NCBI GenBank assembly: GCA_014238345.1
Contig: JABABF010000085.1
Coordinates: 1-19,712, forward strand
Reading direction: 5' to 3'
Source of the DNA: Gammaproteobacteria bacterium
GTDB taxonomy: Bacteria > Pseudomonadota > Gammaproteobacteria > JABABF01
DNA length: 19,712 bases
The position numbers were made by a program, and so were the translations under genes. Positions 8,824 to 15,659 of this stretch are shown piece by piece. How positions within the stretch are numbered: position 1 is the stretch's first letter; the number at the start of each line of letters is the position of its first letter. The notes under the pieces were generated by a model. It had not been told where the DNA came from and made no database searches. It saw only the letters and a program-made list of their open reading frames with translations.

Positions 8824-9607
8824 ACGCTCGGTTGCTGGCACCGCGCCGAACTGCTTAGCCGCTGGGGTTCTCCTGGGCGCCGGCAGTGCTACGCTGGCAT
8901 TTCCCCGCCACAGCGAATCGGCTGTGCTGGCCGAGGCGGTGGCTCCATACAGTGGTCTCCACTCTCGCGCAGTCGCGGTGTTATCCGCACCCATCATCCG
9001 ACACACCTTGCCGGTGGTGCTGTCCTGTTGTCTGCTCGGCTGCGCTACCGCGCCACTGAGTGATACTGAGGATGTATGCGCGATCTTCATTGAGCAGCGC
9101 ACTTGGTATCCCGCCGCCAAACGCAGTGCCAAGCGCTGGCGTATCCCTGTCGAGGTGCTGATGGCGACCATGCATCAGGAATCGCGCTTTGAGGCACGGG
9201 CACGACCGCCTCGCGGACGCCGCATCTTGGGGATTTTTCCTGGTCGCCGCAGCTCGGACGCAGTGGGTTATGCTCAGGCATTGCGCTCTACTTGGCGCAT
9301 GTACCGCGACAGTGGCAAAGCGTCTTGGCTCAGTTCGCGCAGCTGTTTCAACGATGCGGTCGATTTTGTCGGTTGGTATCATGCCCGGAGTGCGGATCGC
9401 CTCAAGCTGAGCCCGCGCAATGCTGAACACCTCTATTTGGCCTACCACGAGGGTTGGGGTGGTTATGGCCGTGGCTCTTGGAAGCGGAGCGATAAGCGCT
9501 GGTTGCGCGATGTCGCAACGAAGGTGCAAGGTCGTGCCGAGATCTATCGCAGTCAGCTGCAGGGCTGCGACACACTGCGGCGACGCTGGTTCTTTGGCCT
9601 GTTCTGA
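8807..9607 (+). CDS. SLT-type lytic transglycosylase, probable outer-membrane lipoprotein
   Basis: Predicted peptidoglycan lytic transglycosylase that cleaves the MurNAc-GlcNAc bond. The lysozyme-like fold is recognised by the catalytic Glu in MHQESRFEA (E125 from the longest start), then VGYAQAL, AVDFVGWYH and LAYHEGWGGYGRGS, in the order of the short gammaproteobacterial SLT lipoproteins that start with a DxCAIF-like segment. The start is unresolved. GTG 8807, ATG 8810 and ATG 8816 overlap ligA by 8-17 bp and give a Sec-like N-terminus (AGVLLGAGSATLA). But a lipobox, LLGC with Cys at residue 79, sits where the family's lipoprotein signal normally is. GTG 8978 would give a short protein of 209 residues with that signal at its N-terminus. 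I favour 8978 on family grounds, but no clear ribosome binding site decides it. It follows ligA on the same strand. Confidence 0.88.
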   Translation: MMTMAKRSVAGTAPNCLAAGVLLGAGSATLAFPRHSESAVLAEAVAPYSGLHSRAVAVLSAPIIRHTLPVVLSCCLLGCATAPLSDTEDVCAIFIEQRTWYPAAKRSAKRWRIPVEVLMATMHQESRFEARARPPRGRRILGIFPGRRSSDAVGYAQALRSTWRMYRDSGKASWLSSRSCFNDAVDFVGWYHARSADRLKLSPRNAEHLYLAYHEGWGGYGRGSWKRSDKRWLRDVATKVQGRAEIYRSQLQGCDTLRRRWFFGLF

Positions 9608-9765
9608 GCGCTACTGGCTGATCCCTTTGGTGGCTTCTATAGGGGTGGAGTGTGGGCACTGTTGAGCACACGGGTGCGGGACGGCAGATCTAGCTCCGCC
9701 AGGTCGTTGGGCAGGTATGGGACACAGCCATAGAATGTTTAGGTTGCAGTGAAATGGGGGAGCGG

Positions 9766-10207
9766 TTATGGCAAAAAGAAAATCTTGACCAACATTAACG
9801 CTATAGACACAGCCCCGACCAGAATTGATATTGCCGCAGTTACACCAAGGCCAATTACCCATCTATAGGTAGAGCCGCTCTTTGCCTCTACATCCCCCCT
9901 GAGTGTAGCTAAATCCTACTGAGTGGCATAGTGCTTGGAGATGCTCTCTATGCTGAGATTGACTACTCGCTATATCTGCGGCAGCTGTATCGGTCTTCGC
10001 TCTTTGGCTATGGCTAGCTGCCCTAAAGGTGTTGTTGTATTAGGGTCTATAGCTTCACACACATCATCCGATGATTTGACTGAAGTCCACGGCCACAGCC
10101 CACGAGCAACCATTTGCCAGCGGATAACAATATTCATCCCCCAACGTATTTTTCAACTGTTGAGCATTATTTTTACTGGTGCTTGTTGCCAAAAAGGTTT
10201 TCATCAT
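9766..10207 (-). pseudogene. Decayed small membrane-anchored protein gene (one frameshift, two amber stops)
   Basis: On the minus strand a very good ribosome binding site (AGGGAGGAA, 10212-10220) precedes ATGATG at 10202-10207. The first frame reads MMKTFLATSTSKNNAQQLKN and continues through SWAVAVDF, then hits a stop. Shifting by one base near 10080 continues the protein: SSDDVCEAIDPNTTTPLGQL, then LPQI-stop-RVVNLSIESISKHYATQ-stop-DLATLRGDVEAK. It finishes in a transmembrane helix (WVIGLGVTAAISILVGAVS) and TAA at 9766-9768. The in-frame TAG codons are at 9970-9972 and 9916-9918. The span, 442 nt, equals 147 codons plus one base. TAG ends the intact porin gene of this window, so recoding is unlikely. 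I do not recognise the family. A small soluble N-terminal domain, a possible coiled coil and a C-terminal membrane anchor are visible. Confidence 0.7.
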
Positions 10208-10366
10208 GCGGTTCCTCCCTGCAAGTCTCTATTTCAGGATGTCGAGTCTCCTATAGGCTCATTATTCCATCACCAACACGATGCACCCAGCCTAGTGCGG
10301 TAGCGGTCATGTAGAGATGAGAGTTGTGGTAGGATGATCAGAAGTTTGTCAATCGAGCTATTCACA

Positions 10367-10376
10367 GGGGGAGGGG
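10367..10376 (+). promoter_or_regulatory. Strong ribosome binding site fixing the MAPEG start
   Basis: A purine run, gggggagggg, lies just before ATG 10379. This makes 10379 the likely start rather than the in-frame ATG at 10334, which would place the purine run inside the coding sequence. Confidence 0.6.
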
Positions 10377-10378
10377 AC

Positions 10379-10810
10379 ATGGAACAAACGGCGATTTTGG
10401 TTCCTGTGCTGGCGATGTTGGCGCTGAGCATGGTGGTGTGGTTTGTCATGATAGTGGTGCGTGTGCGCTATTTCACCAAGCACCCCCCACCGGATGGCGT
10501 GATGATGAACACGCGTACGCCAGTCGAAGCGGCGTTGGACGAACATTCACGTGCGGTGAGCGAGAACTTTCTCAACCTTTGCGAAGTACCGATGCTGTTC
10601 TACGCGCTGGCTTTTCTTCTCTATCTGGCGGAGGGGGTCGATAGCTTTTATGTCATCTTGGCGTGGGTCTTCGTCGTTGCTCGCTGTGCACACAGCTGGA
10701 TCCACTGCACTTACAACAATGTGATGCACCGTTTCCCTGCCTACGGGGTGGCTTGCATTGCCTTGTGGCTGATGTTATTGCGCGCTGTATATCAGTTGCT
10801 CATCCCTTGA
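10379..10810 (+). CDS. MAPEG family membrane protein
   Basis: Small integral membrane protein of the MAPEG superfamily (membrane-associated proteins in eicosanoid and glutathione metabolism). In eukaryotes members are glutathione transferases or leukotriene synthases; the role of bacterial members is mostly unknown. From ATG 10379 it has 143 residues and about four hydrophobic segments: an N-terminal helix (ILVPVLAMLALSMVVWFVM), two central helices around LFYALAFLLYL and VILAWVFVVA, and a C-terminal helix. The family-typical stretches EHSRAVSENFLNL and HSWIHCTYNNVMHRFPAYG are present. The gene stands alone on the plus strand between two minus-strand relics, and its last 11 bp overlap the end of the downstream relic. 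The gap to fabY is 355 bp, so joint transcription is uncertain. Confidence 0.9.
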   Translation: MEQTAILVPVLAMLALSMVVWFVMIVVRVRYFTKHPPPDGVMMNTRTPVEAALDEHSRAVSENFLNLCEVPMLFYALAFLLYLAEGVDSFYVILAWVFVVARCAHSWIHCTYNNVMHRFPAYGVACIALWLMLLRAVYQLLIP

Positions 10811-11107
10811 TGAGTTGGTCTAACTGGGCAATTCGGCACATCAAAGCTCGCTGAGCCAGTGTCTGTTTGGCGGTACTGGTGTAGTGCCGTCTCGCCAAGG
10901 CTTTGGTGGTGAATAGTTTGTTGCGCACCAGCTGCTGGTAGGCGCTCGGCGTCATGCCGTTGTCAAGGCGCAAGCGCGTAGCGGCACATTGCTCTCTCTC
11001 AATAGCTCCCCCTCCAGCTCGAAGCGCGGTGTGGTGTTGAGCCAGTGGCTTGGCGGAAACGGCACCGGAAGTGTCGTGCGCTGATAAAGGGCGACTTTAT
11101 TGAGAAT
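10800..11107 (-). pseudogene. Relic of an unidentified minus-strand gene with one frameshift
   Basis: Two minus-strand reading frames join into one plausible protein. Upstream: ILNKVALYQRTTLPVPFPPS, then HWLNTTPRFELEGELLRESN and VPLR. After a shift of one base near 10976: LRLDNGMTPSAYQQLVRNKL, FTTKALARRHYTSTAKQTLA and QRALMCRIAQLDQLIKG, ending in TGA at 10800-10802. No start codon is visible: TAG (11108-11110) directly precedes the first block, so the 5' end appears lost as well. Its stop overlaps the 3' end of the MAPEG gene by 11 bp. The sequence has normal protein-like composition, with basic and amphipathic helices near the C-terminus, but I do not recognise the family. It could be a real small gene misread here because of a sequencing error. 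Confidence 0.5.
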
Positions 11108-11165
11108 CTAGTTAGGTTAAAATGCTAGACAATCGGTGTTTTATCACGATGGGGGGCGGTGTTTG

Positions 11166-13007
11166 GTGTTGAATTTGCCAGTGGTGGTCAGTTTTGGTGG
11201 CATCAGCCCTGCTGGACGCAGTTCTGGGTACCACGGTTACCGCCGCTTGGTGATTGAAGCACTGTCAGACCGCCTTGCGGCTCCAACTTGGCAGAGTTTG
11301 GCTGCGCTATGTGGGCGCGATGCCGCAGTGCCTAGCGAGCGGGAGTGGCTCCTGCGCCACAGCTTAGTGCGGCGCATTGAAAGTTATGACCCTGCGGCCG
11401 TGCCTGTCCGGAGCCCGCTACGGTCGGCGGCTGGTAATGTATTTCGCCTGCCGATAGCGCGTCTGCCGACGCCCTTGCCAGCCGATTGGCATGTCACCGA
11501 GCGCGATGGCACCCAGTGCACGGTATGCGTAGGCGCTGAATCGGAGTGCTTGCTACCAACTGTGCAGACGGCAACCGTGCAGGCCGCCGGTCAGCTGCCA
11601 TCAGGTTTTGACCCCGCCACACTCTACCCCTCGCGGGGGCACCCCCGAGGCTTGCAGATGACAGTCTACGGAGCCTCCGATGCCATGGCTTTTCTCGGTG
11701 TGGACTGGGCTGAACTACGCCGTCTTGTGCCGCCCGATGCCATTTCGGTCTACGCTGGCAGTGGCATGGGGCAGCTGGATGAGGAAGGTAGTGGTGGTAT
11801 GTTACGCGCCAGCCTGCGTGGTCTGCGTAATTCAGCGCGTCAGTGCCCTTTTAGCTTTGGCGAAATGCCTGCCGACTTTATTAATGCCTATTTGCTAGGT
11901 AGTCTGGGCCAGAGTGGGGCGGTGCTAGGAGCCTGCTCCTCCTTTCTGTATAACTTGCGCTATGCGATGACCGATATTCAGGCGGGGCACGCACGTATCG
12001 CCATCGTCGGCTGTAGCGAGGCTCCTGTAGTGCCAGAGGTGATCGCTGGCTATGCGGCGATGGGGGCATTGGGCACCGATACTCAATTGCGCGACTTAGA
12101 CGGCCTCAGCCCGGATCAGGAACCAGATTACCAGCGAGCCTGCCGCCCTTTTGGCGATAACTGTGGCTTTACCATTGCTGAATCAGCGCAGTTTGTCATT
12201 CTGTTTGATAGCGAATTGGCGCTACAGACCGGCGCAGTGGCTCATGCCGCTCTCGCGGGTGTCTGCGTCAATGCCGATGGCTATAAGCAGTCGATTGCTG
12301 CACCGGGGGTTGGAAATTATCTCAGCATGGCGAGAGCGCTGGCACTGGCACGGGCAGTGGTGGGTGAGGACTCGTTGCGAGACGGCTCTTTTGTATTGGC
12401 GCATGGCACAGGAACACCGCAGAATCGCGTCACTGAATCGCAGGTGCTGGATCGAGTGGCGGCTATGTTTGGCCTGTGCGATTGGCCTGTGGCAGCGGTC
12501 AAGTGCTATCTCGGCCATTCGATTGGAGCCGCTGGAGGGGATCAATTAATGACGGCGCTGGGGGTGTGGCGCGATGGCTTGATTCCCGGCATTAGCACCA
12601 TATCAGAGCCAGCGGAGGATGTCAGCCAGAAGTGTCTGAGGATCTCGCCAGAGCATATCCAAGTGGATCCTCATAAGACACCCGTAGCGCTGATCAATGC
12701 CAAGGGATTTGGTGGCAACAATGCCAGCGCGGTGTTATTGTCGCCGGACTGTACTGAGGATTTGCTGGTTGCACGCCATGGGCAGCGTGCGGTGAGTACG
12801 TGGCGGCGGCGGCGGGAGTCGGTGGTGGAGCGTGCGGCGGACTATGATCTGGCGGCGAGCCGCGCTGGGGCGGCACCTATTTATCGCTATGGCGAGGGAG
12901 TATTGGACGGTGCTGACCTAGAATTTCTTGAGGCTGAGTTGCGGGTGCCGGGATGGAGTCGCAGTATATGTTTAGACCCTGCCAATCCCTATCTAGATAC
13001 GGACTGA
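11166..13007 (+). CDS. fabY: Beta-ketoacyl synthase, FabY type
   Basis: Thiolase-fold ketoacyl synthase resembling FabY of Pseudomonas aeruginosa (PA5174), which condenses acetyl-CoA with malonyl-ACP to start fatty acid synthesis and stands in for FabH. From GTG 11166 it has 613 residues, near the roughly 630 of FabY and well above the roughly 410 of FabB or FabF. The N-terminus LNLPVVVSFGGISPAGRSSG, with YHGYRRLVI behind it, matches the FabY start, which is why I prefer 11166 over GTG 11136; a G-run at 11150-11156 can serve as ribosome binding site. The Cys-His-His triad is intact: C257 in GACSSFLYN, H413 in AHGTGTPQNR, H451 in YLGHSIGAAGGDQ. NAKGFGGNNASAVL is the usual C-terminal glycine motif. 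The upstream region has TAAAAT at 11118-11123 as a possible -10. The next gene starts 61 bp later on the same strand. Confidence 0.9.
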   Translation: MLNLPVVVSFGGISPAGRSSGYHGYRRLVIEALSDRLAAPTWQSLAALCGRDAAVPSEREWLLRHSLVRRIESYDPAAVPVRSPLRSAAGNVFRLPIARLPTPLPADWHVTERDGTQCTVCVGAESECLLPTVQTATVQAAGQLPSGFDPATLYPSRGHPRGLQMTVYGASDAMAFLGVDWAELRRLVPPDAISVYAGSGMGQLDEEGSGGMLRASLRGLRNSARQCPFSFGEMPADFINAYLLGSLGQSGAVLGACSSFLYNLRYAMTDIQAGHARIAIVGCSEAPVVPEVIAGYAAMGALGTDTQLRDLDGLSPDQEPDYQRACRPFGDNCGFTIAESAQFVILFDSELALQTGAVAHAALAGVCVNADGYKQSIAAPGVGNYLSMARALALARAVVGEDSLRDGSFVLAHGTGTPQNRVTESQVLDRVAAMFGLCDWPVAAVKCYLGHSIGAAGGDQLMTALGVWRDGLIPGISTISEPAEDVSQKCLRISPEHIQVDPHKTPVALINAKGFGGNNASAVLLSPDCTEDLLVARHGQRAVSTWRRRRESVVERAADYDLAASRAGAAPIYRYGEGVLDGADLEFLEAELRVPGWSRSICLDPANPYLDTD

Positions 13008-13055
13008 TGTCGGTGGTAAAGCATGTCTATCTCCGTGGCTTAGCGCATTGGCTGT

Positions 13056-13061
13056 GAGGAG
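13056..13061 (+). promoter_or_regulatory. Ribosome binding site deciding the SRPBCC start
   Basis: GAGGAG lies 7 nt before ATG 13069. This is optimal spacing and favours 13069 over the in-frame TTG at 13048. Confidence 0.7.
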
Positions 13062-13068
13062 CAAGCAA

Positions 13069-13632
13069 ATGGATAATAGCGCACAAGTGGTACCCGATGA
13101 GGCGGCAGTCGATCTGTCTATGGCGCAGGCGGTGGCGGCAGAGGCGGACTTGCTTATGCCCGTAGAGCGAGCCTGGAGTTTGATGCGAGATCTGTCACTC
13201 GCCCATCACTATGTCCCCGGTTTGGTTGGCACTGAGGTGATCGGCGAGCCAGCTAGCGGTGTTGGAGCCCGTCGACGTGTCTATCGTAGCCAGGATCGTT
13301 GGCTGATTGAGACCGTGCTGGAATGGAAAGAAGGTAGTGGCTTTTTGATCAGTGTGCATCACGAGGATGGGCGCTCGCCGTTGCCGCTGTTCTCTACGGT
13401 ATGGTTTCGCTATCAACTATTGCCCGCTACCAGTGGTGATATCAGCCATTGTCGCGCCTGCCTAACGCTGTATTTTCGCTGCCGCCCTCTGCTTGGTTTT
13501 ATCGCCTATCCGATGGCTTTGCTGATGAAGGGGATGCAACGGCAGTTGGTGCACCGGTTGAAAAAATTTTATGAGAGCAGTGCCAGCGGCGATGGCGGGG
13601 AGTCGCATCAAGCGTCCAATCGTTCAGAATAA
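13069..13632 (+). CDS. SRPBCC (START/polyketide cyclase-like) family protein
   Basis: A 187-residue protein without a signal peptide or a clear membrane helix. The helix-grip pattern of the SRPBCC superfamily is suggested by ADLLMPVERAWSLMRDLSLA (N-terminal strand and helix with the typical P-x-E-x-x-W), then HHYVPGLVGTEVIGE, GVGARRRVY and ETVLEWKEGSGF. The C-terminal helix is amphipathic (MKGMQRQLVHRLKKFYE). Such proteins bind lipids or other hydrophobic ligands, but no catalytic residue can be named. It lies 61 bp after fabY on the same strand and probably shares its transcript; a role linked to acyl chains or lipids is inference from this position only. The last 20 or so residues are polar and probably disordered. 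The next gene is convergent, 53 bp away. Confidence 0.75.
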   Translation: MDNSAQVVPDEAAVDLSMAQAVAAEADLLMPVERAWSLMRDLSLAHHYVPGLVGTEVIGEPASGVGARRRVYRSQDRWLIETVLEWKEGSGFLISVHHEDGRSPLPLFSTVWFRYQLLPATSGDISHCRACLTLYFRCRPLLGFIAYPMALLMKGMQRQLVHRLKKFYESSASGDGGESHQASNRSE

Positions 13633-13685
13633 GCTGCTATCGGGCCAATTGAGGTGGCGCTTGGCAGAGCCTTAGGCCAGTTCGC

Positions 13686-14180
13686 TCAACGCACGGTGAT
13701 AACGATGGTATCAGACAGCAGGGGCGGCTTGTGAGGCAGGTGGCGGCCATCGGCAAATAGCAGGCGCAAACTGTGTTGCCCCGGTGCCAAGTTCAGCACG
13801 GTCTGCGTCTGACCTCCTCCGAAGTGGCGTAGTTGTTCACTGCTTGGCAGTGTGCGCTCTAATGCCGGAATACCCGGATAGTCGATTAATAAGTGATGGT
13901 GACCCGTATGGGCTAAGGTCGTACCCGCCGGAGCCACGCCCATACCGCGCAGGCCGAATACCACTGTGAAAGTCTGCCCCACGACTTCGCCATCGCGAGG
14001 AGCGATCAAATAGACAGCGGCTCCAGCTGCCGAAGGCTGGGGGCTCAATTTTGGGACAGGGGATTTGTTGACGCTATGGCTACGGGCACTGGTAGTAGTG
14101 CCCGTGGTCAGCGCTACAGCGAGCGCCAGTAGCAAGCAACTACACCGCCGTGCGACGCTACCAGTTGATGTTACGGGCAT
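13686..14180 (-). CDS. DUF4399 domain protein, secreted
   Basis: A 164-residue protein with an N-terminal signal peptide (two Arg, then CLLLALAVALTTGTT, cleavage probably near residues 32-36) and a Pro/Ser linker. The mature part shows both halves of DUF4399: IAPRDGEVVGQTFTVVFGLR with GMGVAPAGT and HTGHHHLLID, and later HFGGGQTQTVLNLAPGQHSL with RLLFADGRHLPHKPPLLSD and TIVITV. The His cluster in TGHHHLLID could bind a metal, but this is inference; the family's function is unknown. It is in the same direction as the porin upstream, 88 bp away, with a GC-rich hairpin between, so it may be the second gene of the porin transcript. No good ribosome binding site precedes its ATG. Length is normal and nothing looks broken. 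Confidence 0.85.
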   Translation of the reverse strand: MPVTSTGSVARRCSCLLLALAVALTTGTTTSARSHSVNKSPVPKLSPQPSAAGAAVYLIAPRDGEVVGQTFTVVFGLRGMGVAPAGTTLAHTGHHHLLIDYPGIPALERTLPSSEQLRHFGGGQTQTVLNLAPGQHSLRLLFADGRHLPHKPPLLSDTIVITVR

Positions 14181-14210
14181 AGTGCAGGGGAGTGGGGTCG
14201 CATGGCTACA

Positions 14211-14229
14211 CCCGCAGACCTGTTGCGGG
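14211..14229 (-). terminator. GC-rich hairpin between porin and DUF4399 genes
   Basis: CCCGCA (14211-14216) and TGCGGG (14224-14229) form a perfect 6-bp stem with a 7-nt loop. No T run follows on the minus strand, so it may be a processing or attenuation element rather than a full terminator. Confidence 0.3.
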
Positions 14230-14268
14230 CGTGATACCCTGCCGCAGTCTCAGTGTGGTGGCTGTGGT

Positions 14269-15459
14269 CTAGAAGACGACCTGTAGACGTGCTTTGAATG
14301 CGCGACCGACATAGTCAGTCTGTGAATTGTCAGCGACATTAATGACGAAGGCAGCACCGATCCGTGTACGTTTGTTGGCATACCAGTTGAGGCCACTAGT
14401 GATAGTATCAATCGTGTAATCGCGAGCCAAGTCACTGCCCAAATCAAGATAGCTGTACTGGAGATAGGCTTCCAAGGCTCCGCGCTCGCTGTTGGGGGAG
14501 ACGCTGTCGAATAGACCAGTCTGGTGGTCGTAAGAGCGCATCTCACCAGTTAGGAACATGCCGACTTGCACATAGAGAGCGTGTGCCTCGTCGCGGCTGT
14601 GATTAGAGTAGCCGTCGAGATCATAATTGCCGTAGAAGTATTCACCCTGCAGATAGAGGCTATCGGTCACCATGGCCAGTTCTATGCCGAGGATGTCAGC
14701 ACTGCTTTGGGGAGACACAGTTTGCACTAGACTGGAGTTGGATATAGATGCGCTCAAATAACTGCTGCCGATATAGGGGGCATTGCCCAATTGACCCTGC
14801 CGTGCATCAGGCAGACCGAGACTTTCGTAATGAGCATAGGACATCCCTACGTGGAACAGGCGGGCACTCTCATTGATGGGTGTGTAGGTGCCTCGGAAAG
14901 CGAGGGTGGCATTAATGGTGTTGTCGGCATTGGTTGAGCCCTCGTAGATCCCTCCCGCATAGGTGAAATTGTTGCCGTAGCCAGACAGTGTCAGGCCGAT
15001 AAGGTCCCCGGGCTTGAAAGCATTAACGGCGGGACTGCGCTCTAGCGCAACGGTGTCAGTACCCTCAATCTGTGCTTGCAAGCCAAAGGCTGGGTCACTT
15101 TTCCCTAATGTCAGACTGAGGTTGTCAATACCCGTCAATTCACTGAGCCCGGAGTATTTAACATAGGCATCTTTGAGATTGACCGCATTGCCTGCAAAAT
15201 CGAATTCAAATGCGAAGTTCCAGTTGTCATCCAATTCCCCGGTGCCACCCAGTCTCAGACTGCGTTCAAAGATATCAACGGCGGTATCCTCAGTGCTGGG
15301 GTTGAAACCTCCAGAAAAGGCTTCAAAATCCAGCTGAAGGCGACCGCTCAAATTAATTTCTGCAGCCCGAGTGGTAACTGGTGCAGCGACTAATAGTAGG
15401 GTACTACCCAGGAACATTGGCAATGCCAATAGACAACGGGCTTTCTTCCAATTGGTCAT
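14269..15459 (-). CDS. Outer-membrane porin, OprO/OprP-like
   Basis: A 396-residue porin. Signal peptide: Lys/Arg at 5-8, hydrophobic LLALPMFLGSTLLLVAAP, cleavage after Ala32 or Ala33 (TTRAAEINL). The mature part begins with the strand INLSGRLQLDFEAF and shows the phosphate-selective-porin pattern: a DDNWNFAFEFDFAG-like strand, LKDAYVKYSGL, LTLGKSDPAFGL, then LERSPAVNAFKPGDLIGLTL and GNNFTYAGGIYEG. Many alternating amphipathic strands follow, and the last residue is Phe (ARLQVVF), as required for outer-membrane insertion. The basic residues that make OprP phosphate-specific cannot be checked by eye, so the substrate is unknown. A good ribosome binding site (GAGGAA, 15466-15471) lies 6 nt from the ATG. 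The promoter is about 130 bp upstream, leaving a leader of about 120 nt. The stop is TAG. Confidence 0.88.
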   Translation of the reverse strand: MTNWKKARCLLALPMFLGSTLLLVAAPVTTRAAEINLSGRLQLDFEAFSGGFNPSTEDTAVDIFERSLRLGGTGELDDNWNFAFEFDFAGNAVNLKDAYVKYSGLSELTGIDNLSLTLGKSDPAFGLQAQIEGTDTVALERSPAVNAFKPGDLIGLTLSGYGNNFTYAGGIYEGSTNADNTINATLAFRGTYTPINESARLFHVGMSYAHYESLGLPDARQGQLGNAPYIGSSYLSASISNSSLVQTVSPQSSADILGIELAMVTDSLYLQGEYFYGNYDLDGYSNHSRDEAHALYVQVGMFLTGEMRSYDHQTGLFDSVSPNSERGALEAYLQYSYLDLGSDLARDYTIDTITSGLNWYANKRTRIGAAFVINVADNSQTDYVGRAFKARLQVVF

Positions 15460-15586
15460 GATTGATTCCTCATAATGGCCTGTGGTGGTGAAACTGTGTT
15501 ATTGAGTGAGTCGGTTGCGCTCATGCGCTTATTTAGCACATTTAGATGCGACACAACTCATATGCTGTCGTTGATTTGATTGCGGC

Positions 15587-15617
15587 ATTATAACGCATTC
15601 GCCTGCCTCACTTCCAA
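15587..15617 (-). promoter_or_regulatory. Porin promoter
   Basis: On the minus strand a perfect -10, TATAAT (15587-15592), is preceded by TTGGAA (15612-15617) with a 19-bp spacer. It points at the porin start, about 130 bp downstream, and predicts a leader of about 120 nt. Confidence 0.5.
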
Positions 15618-15624
15618 AGCCGAC

Positions 15625-15648
15625 TGTGAAGTGCTGTTCACAATTGTG
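15625..15648. promoter_or_regulatory. Candidate operator upstream of the porin promoter
   Basis: TGTGAA-N6-TTCACA (15625-15642) is a perfect 18-bp dyad and overlaps a second palindrome, CACAATTGTG (15639-15648). The dyad centre is about 40 bp upstream of the -10, where an activator of the CRP or a similar class could act. The half-site spacing (N8 between TGTGA and TCACA) is not the CRP consensus (N6), so the regulator is unknown. Confidence 0.45.
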
Positions 15649-15659
15649 GTGGCATCACT

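Noticed and set aside
8981..9529. Minus-strand frame of 182 codons opposite the lytic transglycosylase
   Set aside because: The plus-strand product has clear SLT motifs; the antisense frame has none.
9637..9738. Minus-strand fragment of 33 codons with protein-like sequence (FYGCVPYLPNDLAELDL...)
   Set aside because: No start codon, a stop directly upstream, too short, and no family recognised. It may be another relic, but the evidence is too thin to list.
9766..10207. Possible amber (TAG) recoding in the minus-strand small gene
   Set aside because: The intact porin gene of the same window ends with TAG, and the small gene also carries a frameshift, so decay explains it better.
9935..10303. 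Plus-strand open frame of 122 codons
   Set aside because: It lies antisense to the better supported minus-strand pseudogene, lacks a ribosome binding site and has no recognisable domain.
15625..15642. CRP site before the porin
   Set aside because: The half-sites TGTGA and TCACA are separated by 8 bp rather than the consensus 6 bp.
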